A stretch of 64,000 nucleotides of DNA. Source: Massilia timonae CCUG 45783 (lineage in GTDB: Bacteria; Pseudomonadota; Gammaproteobacteria; Burkholderiales; Burkholderiaceae_D). This document shows positions 34,827-45,820 of this stretch, one piece after another (position 1 is the first letter of the stretch; every line of letters starts with the position of its first letter). The stretch is taken from the NCBI RefSeq assembly GCF_000315425.1, contig NZ_JH992925.1, forward strand, positions 150,208 through 214,207, given 5' to 3'. The notes below the pieces were generated by a model. It did no database searches, was not told where the DNA came from, and was given only the letters and a program-made list of their open reading frames with translations. Made by a program: the position numbers and the translations under genes.

Positions 34827-34875
34827 TTGCGTCAATTCTTGAACACGAATTATAATGCGAATCATTCTCATTATC
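34827..34875 (+). promoter_or_regulatory. Promoter with overlapping Fur box for the TonB receptor
   Basis: TTGCGT (34827-34832), an 18-bp spacer and TATAAT (34851-34856) form the promoter. Directly overlapping its start region is a Fur box, GCGAATCATTCTCATTATC (34857-34875), matching the 19-bp consensus at 14 positions. Iron-loaded Fur would block this promoter, and from this position it could also repress the divergent DUF4198 operon, whose ATG is about 127 bp away. Confidence 0.85.
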
Positions 34876-34897
34876 AAAACACTTTCAAGGAGTGATC

Positions 34898-37123
34898 ATG
34901 TTGCGCCCAGTGCCATCCGTTGTATCCCATCCAACGCCCGTCGCCCGCCTGGTGCGCCAGGCCACTGCACTGTGCGCAACCGCAGCCCTGCTGTCACCGC
35001 TGGCCGCGCTGGCGGCGGCCCTGGAGGCGCCGGACGAGATCGCGGCGGACGCCATCCCCACCGTCAACGTCACCGGCAAGCACGACGCCACCACCGAGAA
35101 GAGCAAGTCCTTCACCACCCGTTCCTCGACCCTGTTCAAGGGCGAGCAGGACATCCGCGACACGCCGCAGCCGGTCACCGTCATCACCCGCCAGCTGATG
35201 GAAGAGCGCAATCTGCTCGACCTGACCGAGGTGCTGACCAATACCGCGGGCATCACGGTCGACTACACCGACAGCGAGCGCCTCGGCTACAACTCGCGCG
35301 GCTTCGGCATCGATGCGATGCAGATCGATGGCCTGAGCTACAAGCAGTCCGGCTCGGCCTTCATCCAGCCCGACACGGCCATCCTGGACCGGGTCGAACT
35401 GCTGCGCGGCGCGTCGGGCATGCTGCGGGGTTCGGGCAACCCGTCGGCCACCGTCAATATGGTGCGCAAGCTGCCGACGTCCGGGTTCCAGGCCGCGGCC
35501 GGACTGACGGTCGGCTCGTGGGATCGCCGCCGTGTCGAGGTGGACGTGTCGACCCCGCTCAACGACAGCGGCTCGGTGCGCGGCCGGGTGGTGGCGGTCA
35601 AGGACAAGAAGGACTTCTTCCAGAAAGCGCGCGAAGAAGACCGCGAAGTGCTGTATGGCGTGGTCCAGGCCGACCTGACGCCGCGCACCACGGTCACCGC
35701 CTGGTTGCAGCACACCGACCTCGACGCCACCGGCGCCTGGGGCGGTATCCCGGGCAACTTCGACGGATCGTCGTTGAACATGCCGGACGACACCTTCCTG
35801 AGCGCCGGCTGGAGCCGCTGGAACCGCTACAACGATCAGGCCCAGGTCGGCATCGAGCACCGCTTCGACAATGGCTGGAGCGTGCGTGCGAATGCCGGCT
35901 ATCTGGCGCTGCGCATCAAGCCCAACGGCTTCAAGCAGTCGTACATCGCGCGCACCAGCACCACCAATCCGTATTTGATGGACATCACGACGTCGCAGTA
36001 CACCGGCGACGACAGCCGCCAGCAGGCGCTGAGCATCGTCGCCGACGGCCCGTTCGCGCTGTTCGGCCGCAAGCATGCGCTGGTGCTGGGCGCCGAGCGC
36101 GTGTACGACCGGACGATCGCGACCTATGGCGTGGGCAGCCTGTTCAAGCAGACGGTCGACATTCGTACCTTCGATCCGTACTCGAGCTATCCGGAGCGCG
36201 AGGTGACGACGATGCCGGCCGGCGGCAATCCGCCGACGGTGACGACCAATAACGGCGCCTTCGCCACCGCGCGTATCTCGCTGGCCGACCCGCTGACCCT
36301 TTCGCTGGGCGCGCGCCTGAGCTGGTGGGAAACCGAGAACCGCGCCAACGGCAGCGGCTACAAGGTGACGCGCGAAGCCACGCCGTATGTCGGCCTGGTC
36401 TATGACCTGTCGAACGAGATCAGCGCCTACACCAGCTATACCGAGATCTTCACGCCGCAGAACGTGCGCGGCGCCGACGGCAACCTGCTCGAGCCGATCA
36501 CCGGCGAAGACATCGAGGTCGGCCTGAAAGGCGCGTTCTTCGGTGGCCGCCTGAACGCCTCGCTGGGCCTGTTCCAGATCGAGAACGTCGGCCGCGCGAT
36601 CGAAGACACCTCGTCGATCGATCCTTGCCTGCCGTATTTCACCACTGGCTATTGCCGCATCGCCGGCGGCAAGCAACGCAGCGAAGGCCTGGAGGCCGAA
36701 GTGTCGGGCGAGCTCTTGCCTGGCTGGCAGGTGATGGCGGGTTATACCAACACCCGCACCAAATACCTGCGCGATACCGCCGCCAATACGGGCCAACCGC
36801 TGCGCAGCATCGATCCGAAACACCAGTTGCGCCTGTTCACCAGCTACAGCCCGAACCGCTCCGGCCCGGGCTGGACCGTCGGCGGCGGCGTGAACATGCA
36901 GAGCGACTCGTATGTGCGCGGCAGCGGCCTGACCGCGACCCAGGGCGGCTACGCCATTGCCAATGCGATGGTGGCCTGGCGCTTCACCGATACGCTGTCG
37001 GTGCAGGCCAACGTGAACAATTTGTTCGACAAGGTCTACTACAAGAAATTCGGTCCGACCGGGCTGGCCTGGTACTACGGCGATCCACGCAATGTGTCGG
37101 TGAGCCTGCGCGGCAGTCTGTAA
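34898..37123 (+). CDS. TonB-dependent siderophore receptor
   Basis: A 741-residue outer membrane receptor. After a signal peptide (to about residue 45) comes the TonB-box-like segment IPTVNVTG, the plug domain (QPVTVITRQLMEERNLLDL, the RGFGIDAMQIDG and LRGASGMLRGSGNPSATVNM blocks) and a 22-strand barrel ending in VSVSLRGSL; the final residue is Leu rather than the usual Phe. The plug begins without an N-terminal signalling domain, so it does not act through a FecIR-type sigma/anti-sigma pair. The plug resembles ferric-hydroxamate/catecholate receptors; the ligand cannot be told. AAGGAG precedes ATG 34898. Confidence 0.93.
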   Translation: MLRPVPSVVSHPTPVARLVRQATALCATAALLSPLAALAAALEAPDEIAADAIPTVNVTGKHDATTEKSKSFTTRSSTLFKGEQDIRDTPQPVTVITRQLMEERNLLDLTEVLTNTAGITVDYTDSERLGYNSRGFGIDAMQIDGLSYKQSGSAFIQPDTAILDRVELLRGASGMLRGSGNPSATVNMVRKLPTSGFQAAAGLTVGSWDRRRVEVDVSTPLNDSGSVRGRVVAVKDKKDFFQKAREEDREVLYGVVQADLTPRTTVTAWLQHTDLDATGAWGGIPGNFDGSSLNMPDDTFLSAGWSRWNRYNDQAQVGIEHRFDNGWSVRANAGYLALRIKPNGFKQSYIARTSTTNPYLMDITTSQYTGDDSRQQALSIVADGPFALFGRKHALVLGAERVYDRTIATYGVGSLFKQTVDIRTFDPYSSYPEREVTTMPAGGNPPTVTTNNGAFATARISLADPLTLSLGARLSWWETENRANGSGYKVTREATPYVGLVYDLSNEISAYTSYTEIFTPQNVRGADGNLLEPITGEDIEVGLKGAFFGGRLNASLGLFQIENVGRAIEDTSSIDPCLPYFTTGYCRIAGGKQRSEGLEAEVSGELLPGWQVMAGYTNTRTKYLRDTAANTGQPLRSIDPKHQLRLFTSYSPNRSGPGWTVGGGVNMQSDSYVRGSGLTATQGGYAIANAMVAWRFTDTLSVQANVNNLFDKVYYKKFGPTGLAWYYGDPRNVSVSLRGSL

Positions 37124-37214
37124 GACGCGTCGCCCAGCCCGCGCCGGGTGGGTTGGCTGTGCTGGGAGAACGAGCCGAGGTACAATCGTCGCCTCGTTCT
37201 TTCTCCCACATTCC

Positions 37215-38159
37215 ATGGTTTCTCGTCGTTCTTCCCTCGTGGCCTGCGCCGCGCTGCTGCTGGCGGCCTGCGGCAGCACCCCGACCCCGGCTCCCGTCGC
37301 CACGCCCGCGGTCGCGCCCCAGGCGGCGCCGCTTCCGCCCAAGAAAATCCGCATCGGCCTGGCCCTCGGCGGCGGCGCCGCGCGCGGCTTCGCCCATATC
37401 GGCGTGATCAAGGCCCTCGAGGCCCAGGGCATCTATCCGGAGATCGTGGTCGGCACCAGCGCCGGTTCGGTGGTCGGCTCGCTGTATGCATCGGGCCTGA
37501 ACGGCTTCGCCCTGCAAAAGACGGCGCTGACGATGGACGAGGCGACCATCTCGGACTGGGCAATGCCGTGGCTGAGTAAATCCAGCGGCCTGCTCAAGGG
37601 CGAGGCGCTGCAGAATTATGTGAACAAGGCGATCGGCAATGTGCCGATGGAAAAGCTGAAATTGCGCTTCGGCGCCGTCGCCACGGATTTGAAAACCGGC
37701 CAGCCGATCCTGTTCAACCGCGGCAATACCGGCATGGCGGTGCGCGCGTCGTCCGCCGTGCCGAGCGTGTTCCAGCCGGTGAAGATCGGCAACAAGGAAT
37801 ACGTCGACGGCGGCCTGGTGGCGCCGGTGCCGGTGCGCTTCGTGCGTGAGATGGGCGCCGATTTCATTATCGCCGTCAATATTTCGAGCGCGACCGAAGG
37901 CGCGGCCACGGCCAGCTCGCTCGACGTCCTGATGCAGACCTTCAGCATCATGGGCCAGCGCCTGAACCATTTCGAATTGAAGGACGCCGACATCGTGATC
38001 ACGCCGGCGCTCGGCAATATGGGATCGAGCGATTTCGGCGGACGCAACCTGGCCATCCTGGCCGGCGAGCAGGCCGCCGCCGCGGTCATGCCGCAGATCA
38101 AGGCCAAGCTGAAGCTTAAACAACAAGTACCGCACCCTGCACCACAAGGAAAACCATGA
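37215..38159 (+). CDS. Patatin-like phospholipase lipoprotein
   Basis: A 314-residue protein. A lipoprotein signal with lipobox LLAACG (Cys19) is followed by a Pro/Ala linker to about residue 42. The patatin domain has the oxyanion loop GGGAARG (52-58), the nucleophile S82 in GTSAGS and the catalytic Asp D198 in DGG, so the Ser-Asp dyad is intact. RssA-like proteins of this type are esterases/phospholipases. Residue +2 after the Cys is Gly, so outer membrane sorting is likely. The stop overlaps the next ATG (ATGA). Confidence 0.9.
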   Translation: MVSRRSSLVACAALLLAACGSTPTPAPVATPAVAPQAAPLPPKKIRIGLALGGGAARGFAHIGVIKALEAQGIYPEIVVGTSAGSVVGSLYASGLNGFALQKTALTMDEATISDWAMPWLSKSSGLLKGEALQNYVNKAIGNVPMEKLKLRFGAVATDLKTGQPILFNRGNTGMAVRASSAVPSVFQPVKIGNKEYVDGGLVAPVPVRFVREMGADFIIAVNISSATEGAATASSLDVLMQTFSIMGQRLNHFELKDADIVITPALGNMGSSDFGGRNLAILAGEQAAAAVMPQIKAKLKLKQQVPHPAPQGKP

Positions 38160-38566
38160 ACACCAAACCCTACCTGACCCTGGCCGACGTGAAGAAGATC
38201 GGCGCCGCCGCCGAAGCCGAAGCCGTGCAAAACGGCTGGGCCGTGTCGATCGCGATCGTCGACGACGGCGGCCACCTGCTGTGGCAGCAGCGCCTGGACG
38301 GCGCGCCGCCCGTGTCCTCGTATATCGCCCCGGCCAAGGCCAATACCGCCGCCCTCGGCCGGCGTGAGTCGAAGATCTATGAAGACGTGGTCAACAACGG
38401 CCGCGTGTCCTTCCTGAGCGCGCCGAAGCTGGAAGGCATGCTCGAAGGCGGCGTGCCGGTGATCGTCGACGGCCATGTGATCGGCGCGGTTGGCGTCTCG
38501 GGCGTCAAGTCGGAGCAGGACGTGCAGATCGCCCGGGCCGGTATTGCTGCGCTGAACGCCGCCTGA
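38156..38566 (+). CDS. GlcG/HbpS family haem-binding-type protein
   Basis: A 136-residue protein of the GlcG/HbpS fold: YLTLADVKKIGAAAEAEA at the start, VSIAIVDDGGHLLWQQRLD in the middle and the GGVPVIVDGHVIGAVGVSG loop followed by EQDVQIARAGIAAL. It has no signal peptide. Some family members bind haem or cobalamin; others occur with glycolate or diol enzymes. It is translationally coupled to the patatin lipoprotein by a 4-bp overlap. Confidence 0.85.
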   Translation: MNTKPYLTLADVKKIGAAAEAEAVQNGWAVSIAIVDDGGHLLWQQRLDGAPPVSSYIAPAKANTAALGRRESKIYEDVVNNGRVSFLSAPKLEGMLEGGVPVIVDGHVIGAVGVSGVKSEQDVQIARAGIAALNAA

Positions 38567-38691
38567 TGGCTACTTAAGCCCGAGTTGCGGGCGCGATATT
38601 GGACCCGCAACATAAGTTTCAGCAGGGCAGGGAAGATGGCGCTACGTGTCATCTTCCGATAATTTGGTGGCAGTTATGTGGCAGCGCCGCA

Positions 38692-38720
38692 TTGCCGAAC
38701 ATCAGAGTTCGCGCTATAAT
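38692..38720 (+). promoter_or_regulatory. carAB promoter in a 307-bp spacer
   Basis: TTGCCG (38692-38697), exactly 17 bp, then TATAAT (38715-38720): a strong sigma-70 promoter about 150 bp before carA. The rest of the 38567-38873 spacer holds no gene. The long leader (about 145 nt) could host pyrimidine or arginine control, but no attenuator, PyrR motif or clear ArgR box was recognised. Confidence 0.8.
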
Positions 38721-38873
38721 TCGGAAGTTTATCTAATTCAAACTTAGCCGTAGCGCATACCCACCATCCCTCATTCAACATGACCTCCAACACCGGGCGG
38801 CCTCACCGCGCCCAGGACAGTTGGATGTCGGTCTGACGTGGCGAAGCTACGGCAACTTTTTCGGGAGTTGCCC

Positions 38874-40037
38874 TTGCCGCCATTTTTTTCTGGCCCCTCC
38901 GTTCCAGCCATCCTGGCACTTGCTGACGGGACCATCTTCAAAGGATATTCCATTGGTGCCGTCGGTCATACGACCGGCGAAGTGGTGTTCAACACCGCGA
39001 TCACCGGCTACCAGGAAATCCTGACCGACCCGAGCTATTCGCGCCAGATCGTCACCCTGACCTATCCGCACATCGGCAACTACGGCGTGAACAGCGCCGA
39101 CGTCGAAGCGGGCAAGGTGCACGCCGCCGGCCTGATCATCCGCGACCTGCCGCTGCTGGCCTCGAACTTCCGTTCGACCCAGTCGCTGGGCGACTACCTC
39201 AAGCAAGAGAACGTGGTTGCCATCGCCGGCATCGATACCCGCAAGCTCACCCGCATCCTGCGCGAAAAAGGCGCCCAGGCCGGCGCGATCCTGACCGCCG
39301 CGCAAGGCGTCGAGCCGTCGCCAGCCCAGGCGCTGGAACTGGCGCGCTCGTTCCCGGGCCTGGCCGGCATGGACCTGGCCAAGGTGGTTTCCGTGACCGA
39401 ACCCTACGAGTTCACCGAGACCGAATGGAAGCTGGGTGAAGGCTTCGGCAAGCAAACCGATCCGCAATACCACGTGGTCGCCTTCGACTACGGCGTCAAG
39501 CGCAACATCCTGCGCATGCTGGCCGAACGCGGCTGCAAGGTCACCGTGCTGCCGGCGCAATCGACCGCCGCCGACGCCCTCGCCCTGAATCCGGACGGCA
39601 TCTTCCTGGCCAACGGCCCGGGCGACCCGGAACCGTGCGACTACGCGATCAACGCATCGCGCGAGCTGATCGAGAAGGGCATCCCGACCTTCGGTATCTG
39701 CCTCGGCCACCAGATCATGGCGCTGGCGTCCGGCGCCAAGACCATGAAGATGAAGTTCGGCCACCATGGCGCCAACCACCCGGTGCAGGACCTGGACAGC
39801 AAGAAGGTCTTGATCACCTCGCAGAACCATGGCTTCGCGGTCGACCCGGAAACCTTGCCGGATAACTGCCGCGTGACCCACGTCTCGCTGTTCGACGGCT
39901 CGCTGCAGGGCTTCGCCCGCACGGACAAGCCGGCCTTCTGCTTCCAGGGCCACCCGGAAGCCTCGCCCGGCCCGACCGACGTCGCCTACCTGTTTGACCG
40001 CTTCATCGGCCTGATGCAAGCAGCGGAGAAAAAATAA
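38874..40037 (+). CDS. carA: Carbamoyl phosphate synthase small subunit
   Basis: The glutaminase subunit, 387 residues from the chosen TTG start, which has GGGAG 6 bases upstream and gives a product close to the usual 380-residue length; a GTG at 38838 is the alternative. The N-terminal domain runs from AILALADGTIFKG; the class-I amidotransferase domain has the nucleophile C276 in GICLGHQ and HPEASPGP with its His and Glu. It hydrolyses glutamine and passes ammonia to CarB for pyrimidine and arginine synthesis. No ATG is available near the start. Confidence 0.93.
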   Translation: MPPFFSGPSVPAILALADGTIFKGYSIGAVGHTTGEVVFNTAITGYQEILTDPSYSRQIVTLTYPHIGNYGVNSADVEAGKVHAAGLIIRDLPLLASNFRSTQSLGDYLKQENVVAIAGIDTRKLTRILREKGAQAGAILTAAQGVEPSPAQALELARSFPGLAGMDLAKVVSVTEPYEFTETEWKLGEGFGKQTDPQYHVVAFDYGVKRNILRMLAERGCKVTVLPAQSTAADALALNPDGIFLANGPGDPEPCDYAINASRELIEKGIPTFGICLGHQIMALASGAKTMKMKFGHHGANHPVQDLDSKKVLITSQNHGFAVDPETLPDNCRVTHVSLFDGSLQGFARTDKPAFCFQGHPEASPGPTDVAYLFDRFIGLMQAAEKK

Positions 40038-40038
40038 T

Positions 40039-43269
<3,231 letters not shown>

Positions 43270-43308
43270 GCACACGCAGTACCCGTAGGACAGCTTAGTA
43301 CACAAGTG

Positions 43309-43356
43309 AACCACAGAGCTCGCGCGGCCTTGGCGCCGCGTGCCTCTGTGGTTTTC
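43309..43356 (+). terminator. Strong hairpin/terminator between carB and greA
   Basis: A perfect 10-bp outer stem AACCACAGAG / CTCTGTGGTT (43309-43318 and 43344-43353) encloses a GC-rich inner stem and is followed by a short T run (GGTTTTCG). It lies 40 bp after carB and 50 bp before greA, so greA either has its own start within or just after it or depends on read-through. Confidence 0.75.
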
Positions 43357-43404
43357 GCTTTGAGACGCTACGGGTGTCCCGTACAACACAAACAGCAGAG
43401 AACC

Positions 43405-43878
43405 ATGAACACACCACTGACCAAATTCGGCGCAGAACTCCTGAAAGAAGAGCTGCATCAGCTCAAGACCAAGGAGCGCCGCATCGTGATCGACGCGATC
43501 GCCGAGGCGCGTTCGCATGGCGACCTGTCCGAAAACGCCGAGTACGACGCCGCCAAGGAGCGCCAGGCCTTCGTCGAAGGCCGCATCGCCGAGCTGGAGG
43601 GCAAGCTCTCGACCGCCCAGATCATCGATCCATCGACGCTCGACGCCGACGGGCGCGTGGTGTTCGGCGCCACCGTCGACCTCGAAGACCTGGAATCGGG
43701 CCAGAAGGTCACCTACCAGATCGTCGGCATCGACGAAGCCGACCTGAAGCTGAACAAGGTCTCGGTGACCTCGCCGATCGCGCGCGCGCTGATCGGCAAG
43801 TTTGCCGAAGACGTGGTCGAAGTGCAGGCCCCGTCGGGCCCGCGCGAATACGAAATCCTCGAAGTCCGCTACGTCTGA
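43405..43878 (+). CDS. greA: Transcription elongation factor GreA
   Basis: A 157-residue factor that rescues backtracked RNA polymerase by stimulating transcript cleavage. The N-terminal coiled coil (about 1-75) bears the acidic tip motif in ARSHGDLSENAEYDAAKE; the C-terminal FKBP-like domain ends PSGPREYEILEVRYV. The start MNTPLTKFG is the family start. Confidence 0.96.
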   Translation: MNTPLTKFGAELLKEELHQLKTKERRIVIDAIAEARSHGDLSENAEYDAAKERQAFVEGRIAELEGKLSTAQIIDPSTLDADGRVVFGATVDLEDLESGQKVTYQIVGIDEADLKLNKVSVTSPIARALIGKFAEDVVEVQAPSGPREYEILEVRYV

Positions 43879-43898
43879 TGGAAGGGGCGGCCAGCGGC

Positions 43899-44351
43899 AT
43901 GAAGGCAGGGCGCTTGCCGGCGGCGCGCCTGCTGGTGGCCGCGCTGTGGGCCGGCACGCTGTGGGCGCTCGGCTATGTGGCGGCGCCGGCGGCGTTCGCC
44001 GTCCTGGACAGCGGCCAGGCCGGCGACCTGGTCGCGCTGCTGCTCACGCGCCAGGCCTGGCTGTCGATCGTCTGCGCGGTCGTGCTGCTGGTCTTGCTGC
44101 GGCTGTCGCTTGATCTGGCGCCGCCGCGCCGGCGTTTTCTCAACCTGCTGGTGCTGGCGATGCTGGCGTGTGCGCTGGTGATCTTCGTCGGCCTGCAGCC
44201 GGCCATGGCGAACCTGCGCGAGCTGGCCGGGCCGGGTGGGGTGCGGGCGTCGCCGTACTGGACCCAGTTCGCGGTGATGCATGGGGTGTCGCAGCTGTTC
44301 CACATCGTCCAGAGCTTGCTGGGAGCGTGGCTGATCGTTCGGCTGCGTTGA
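43899..44351 (+). CDS. DUF4149 membrane protein
   Basis: A 150-residue protein with four hydrophobic helices, matching DUF4149: LLVAALWAGTLWALGYVAAP at the start and the WTQFAVMHGVSQ segment near the end. It follows greA, as in many beta-proteobacteria. ATG 43899 is preferred since the family starts just before the first helix; ATG 43878, overlapping the greA stop, would add seven residues. Function unknown. Confidence 0.82.
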   Translation: MKAGRLPAARLLVAALWAGTLWALGYVAAPAAFAVLDSGQAGDLVALLLTRQAWLSIVCAVVLLVLLRLSLDLAPPRRRFLNLLVLAMLACALVIFVGLQPAMANLRELAGPGGVRASPYWTQFAVMHGVSQLFHIVQSLLGAWLIVRLR

Positions 44352-44390
44352 AACATCGTGGGGTGGACGGTAGCGCCACCCACGGACGTA

Positions 44391-44417
44391 AAAAAACCGG
44401 GTTGCCCCGGTTTTTTT
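44391..44417. terminator. Bidirectional terminator between DUF4149 and yhbY genes
   Basis: An 11-bp stem AAAAAACCGGG / CCCGGTTTTTT with a TTGC loop, with A/T tails on both sides, between convergent genes. It serves both transcripts. Confidence 0.9.
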
Positions 44418-44419
44418 GT

Positions 44420-44890
44420 TCACTTGTTCAGCGAATTTTTCTTGGAACTGGTCTGGCGCGGCTTGGCGCGCTTGATGTTGCCGCCGGCGGTGACGCGTTC
44501 GTTCCCCTTCAGCATGACCTTGGTGACGCTCGGCTTCTTGGTGCCGCTGGCGCTGGCCTTGACGATGGTGACTTCGCGCATGCCCGGGCCCGATTTGCCG
44601 CTGCGTTCCTTGACCGCCTCTTTCTTGGAGCGGTAGAGGACGAGCAGCTTGCCGATGTGCTGGACCGGCGCCGCGTCGAGGTCGGCGCAGATCTGCTCGT
44701 ACATGGCGACGCGCGCTTCGCGGTCGTCGCCGAACACGCGCACCTTGATCAGGCCGTGTGCATCGAGGCTGGCCGAGATTTCCTTGACGACGGATTCGGT
44801 AAGGCCGGCTTCGCCGATCATGACGACTGGATTGAGCCCGTGTGCTTCTGCGCGCAGGGCGCTGCGCTCGGCCGGTGTAAGTTTGATCAT
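44420..44890 (-). CDS. yhbY: CRM-domain RNA-binding protein YhbY
   Basis: A 156-residue protein: a CRM domain (residues 1-97: LTPAERSALRAEAHGLNPVV, IGEAGLTESVVKEI, and a GKLLVLYRSK end) that associates with 50S precursors, followed by a 60-residue basic extension (KKPSVTKVMLKGNERV and RAKPRQTSSKKNSLNK) not present in the E. coli protein. It is divergent from rlmE with only 45 bp between starts, as is common, so both ribosome-maturation genes share a promoter region. Confidence 0.9.
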   Translation of the reverse strand: MIKLTPAERSALRAEAHGLNPVVMIGEAGLTESVVKEISASLDAHGLIKVRVFGDDREARVAMYEQICADLDAAPVQHIGKLLVLYRSKKEAVKERSGKSGPGMREVTIVKASASGTKKPSVTKVMLKGNERVTAGGNIKRAKPRQTSSKKNSLNK

Positions 44891-44935
44891 AACAATTCTT
44901 TTTTGATGTACCTATAAAAGCAGTATTCTACGCGA

Positions 44936-45583
44936 ATGGCCAAGAACAAATTAAACAAAAACTGGTTGCACGACCATATTAACGACCCGTACGTCAAACT
45001 GGCCCAGAAAGAAGGCTTCCGCGCCCGCGCCGCCTACAAGCTCAAGGAAATCGACGAGCAGGAAAAGCTGATCAAGCCGGGCCAGGTGGTCGTCGACCTC
45101 GGTTGCACTCCGGGCAGCTGGGCGCAGTACACGCGGCGCAAGCTGGCCGGCGCCGACGGCGGCGGCATCAATGGCACCATCATCGGCCTCGACATCCTGC
45201 CGATGGAGCCGATCGCGGACGTGCAATATATTCAAGGCGACTTCCGTGAGGAAGAAGTGCTGACGCAGCTCGATGAAGTCCTGTCCGGCCGCAAGGCCGA
45301 CCTTGTGCTATCCGATATGGCGCCCAATTTGTCGGGTATTAGCCACGCCGATGCGGCGCGCATGGAACATTTGATCGACCTCGCGATCGAATTTTCGCAG
45401 CTGCATTTGAAGCCGGGCGGCGGGCTGGTTGTTAAATGTTTTAAAGACATGGGTTTTACACAAATCCTGGAGAAATTCCGGACTGAGTTCAAGACCGTGA
45501 AACAGATCAAGCCGAAGGCCAGCCGTGATAAATCGTCCGAGATCTTCCTGCTCGGCCGTGGCCTCAAGAACCCGGCGGCCTGA
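44936..45583 (+). CDS. rlmE: 23S rRNA 2'-O-methyltransferase RlmE
   Basis: A 215-residue FtsJ/RrmJ methyltransferase that methylates U2552 of 23S rRNA using SAM. The N-terminal ARAAYKLKEIDEQEKLI holds the first catalytic Lys, VVVDLGCTPGSWAQY is the SAM motif, LSDMAPNLSG carries the catalytic Asp, and GGGLVVKCFKD holds the second Lys. Followed by ftsH in the conserved rlmE-ftsH-folP-glmM order. Confidence 0.96.
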   Translation: MAKNKLNKNWLHDHINDPYVKLAQKEGFRARAAYKLKEIDEQEKLIKPGQVVVDLGCTPGSWAQYTRRKLAGADGGGINGTIIGLDILPMEPIADVQYIQGDFREEEVLTQLDEVLSGRKADLVLSDMAPNLSGISHADAARMEHLIDLAIEFSQLHLKPGGGLVVKCFKDMGFTQILEKFRTEFKTVKQIKPKASRDKSSEIFLLGRGLKNPAA

Positions 45584-45820
45584 GGGCAGTGATCCATTGA
45601 TTAGAGGGTAGAATTTCCCCTTGAAATCTCCACGCGTGCCCATACATCAGCCGCGTGATCCCTCCGGCCCGGCGCCGAGATTTGTATGCAATGTGCTGGC
45701 GGGATGTAAAAAGATAGTATTTCGGCACTATTGCCGGCGCCGCGTGGCGGTGTCGGCTTATTGCGAGTAAAATCGGAATACTGAAATCGGTAGAGATGCA
45801 ATTGCATCGGAGGAGTGCTC

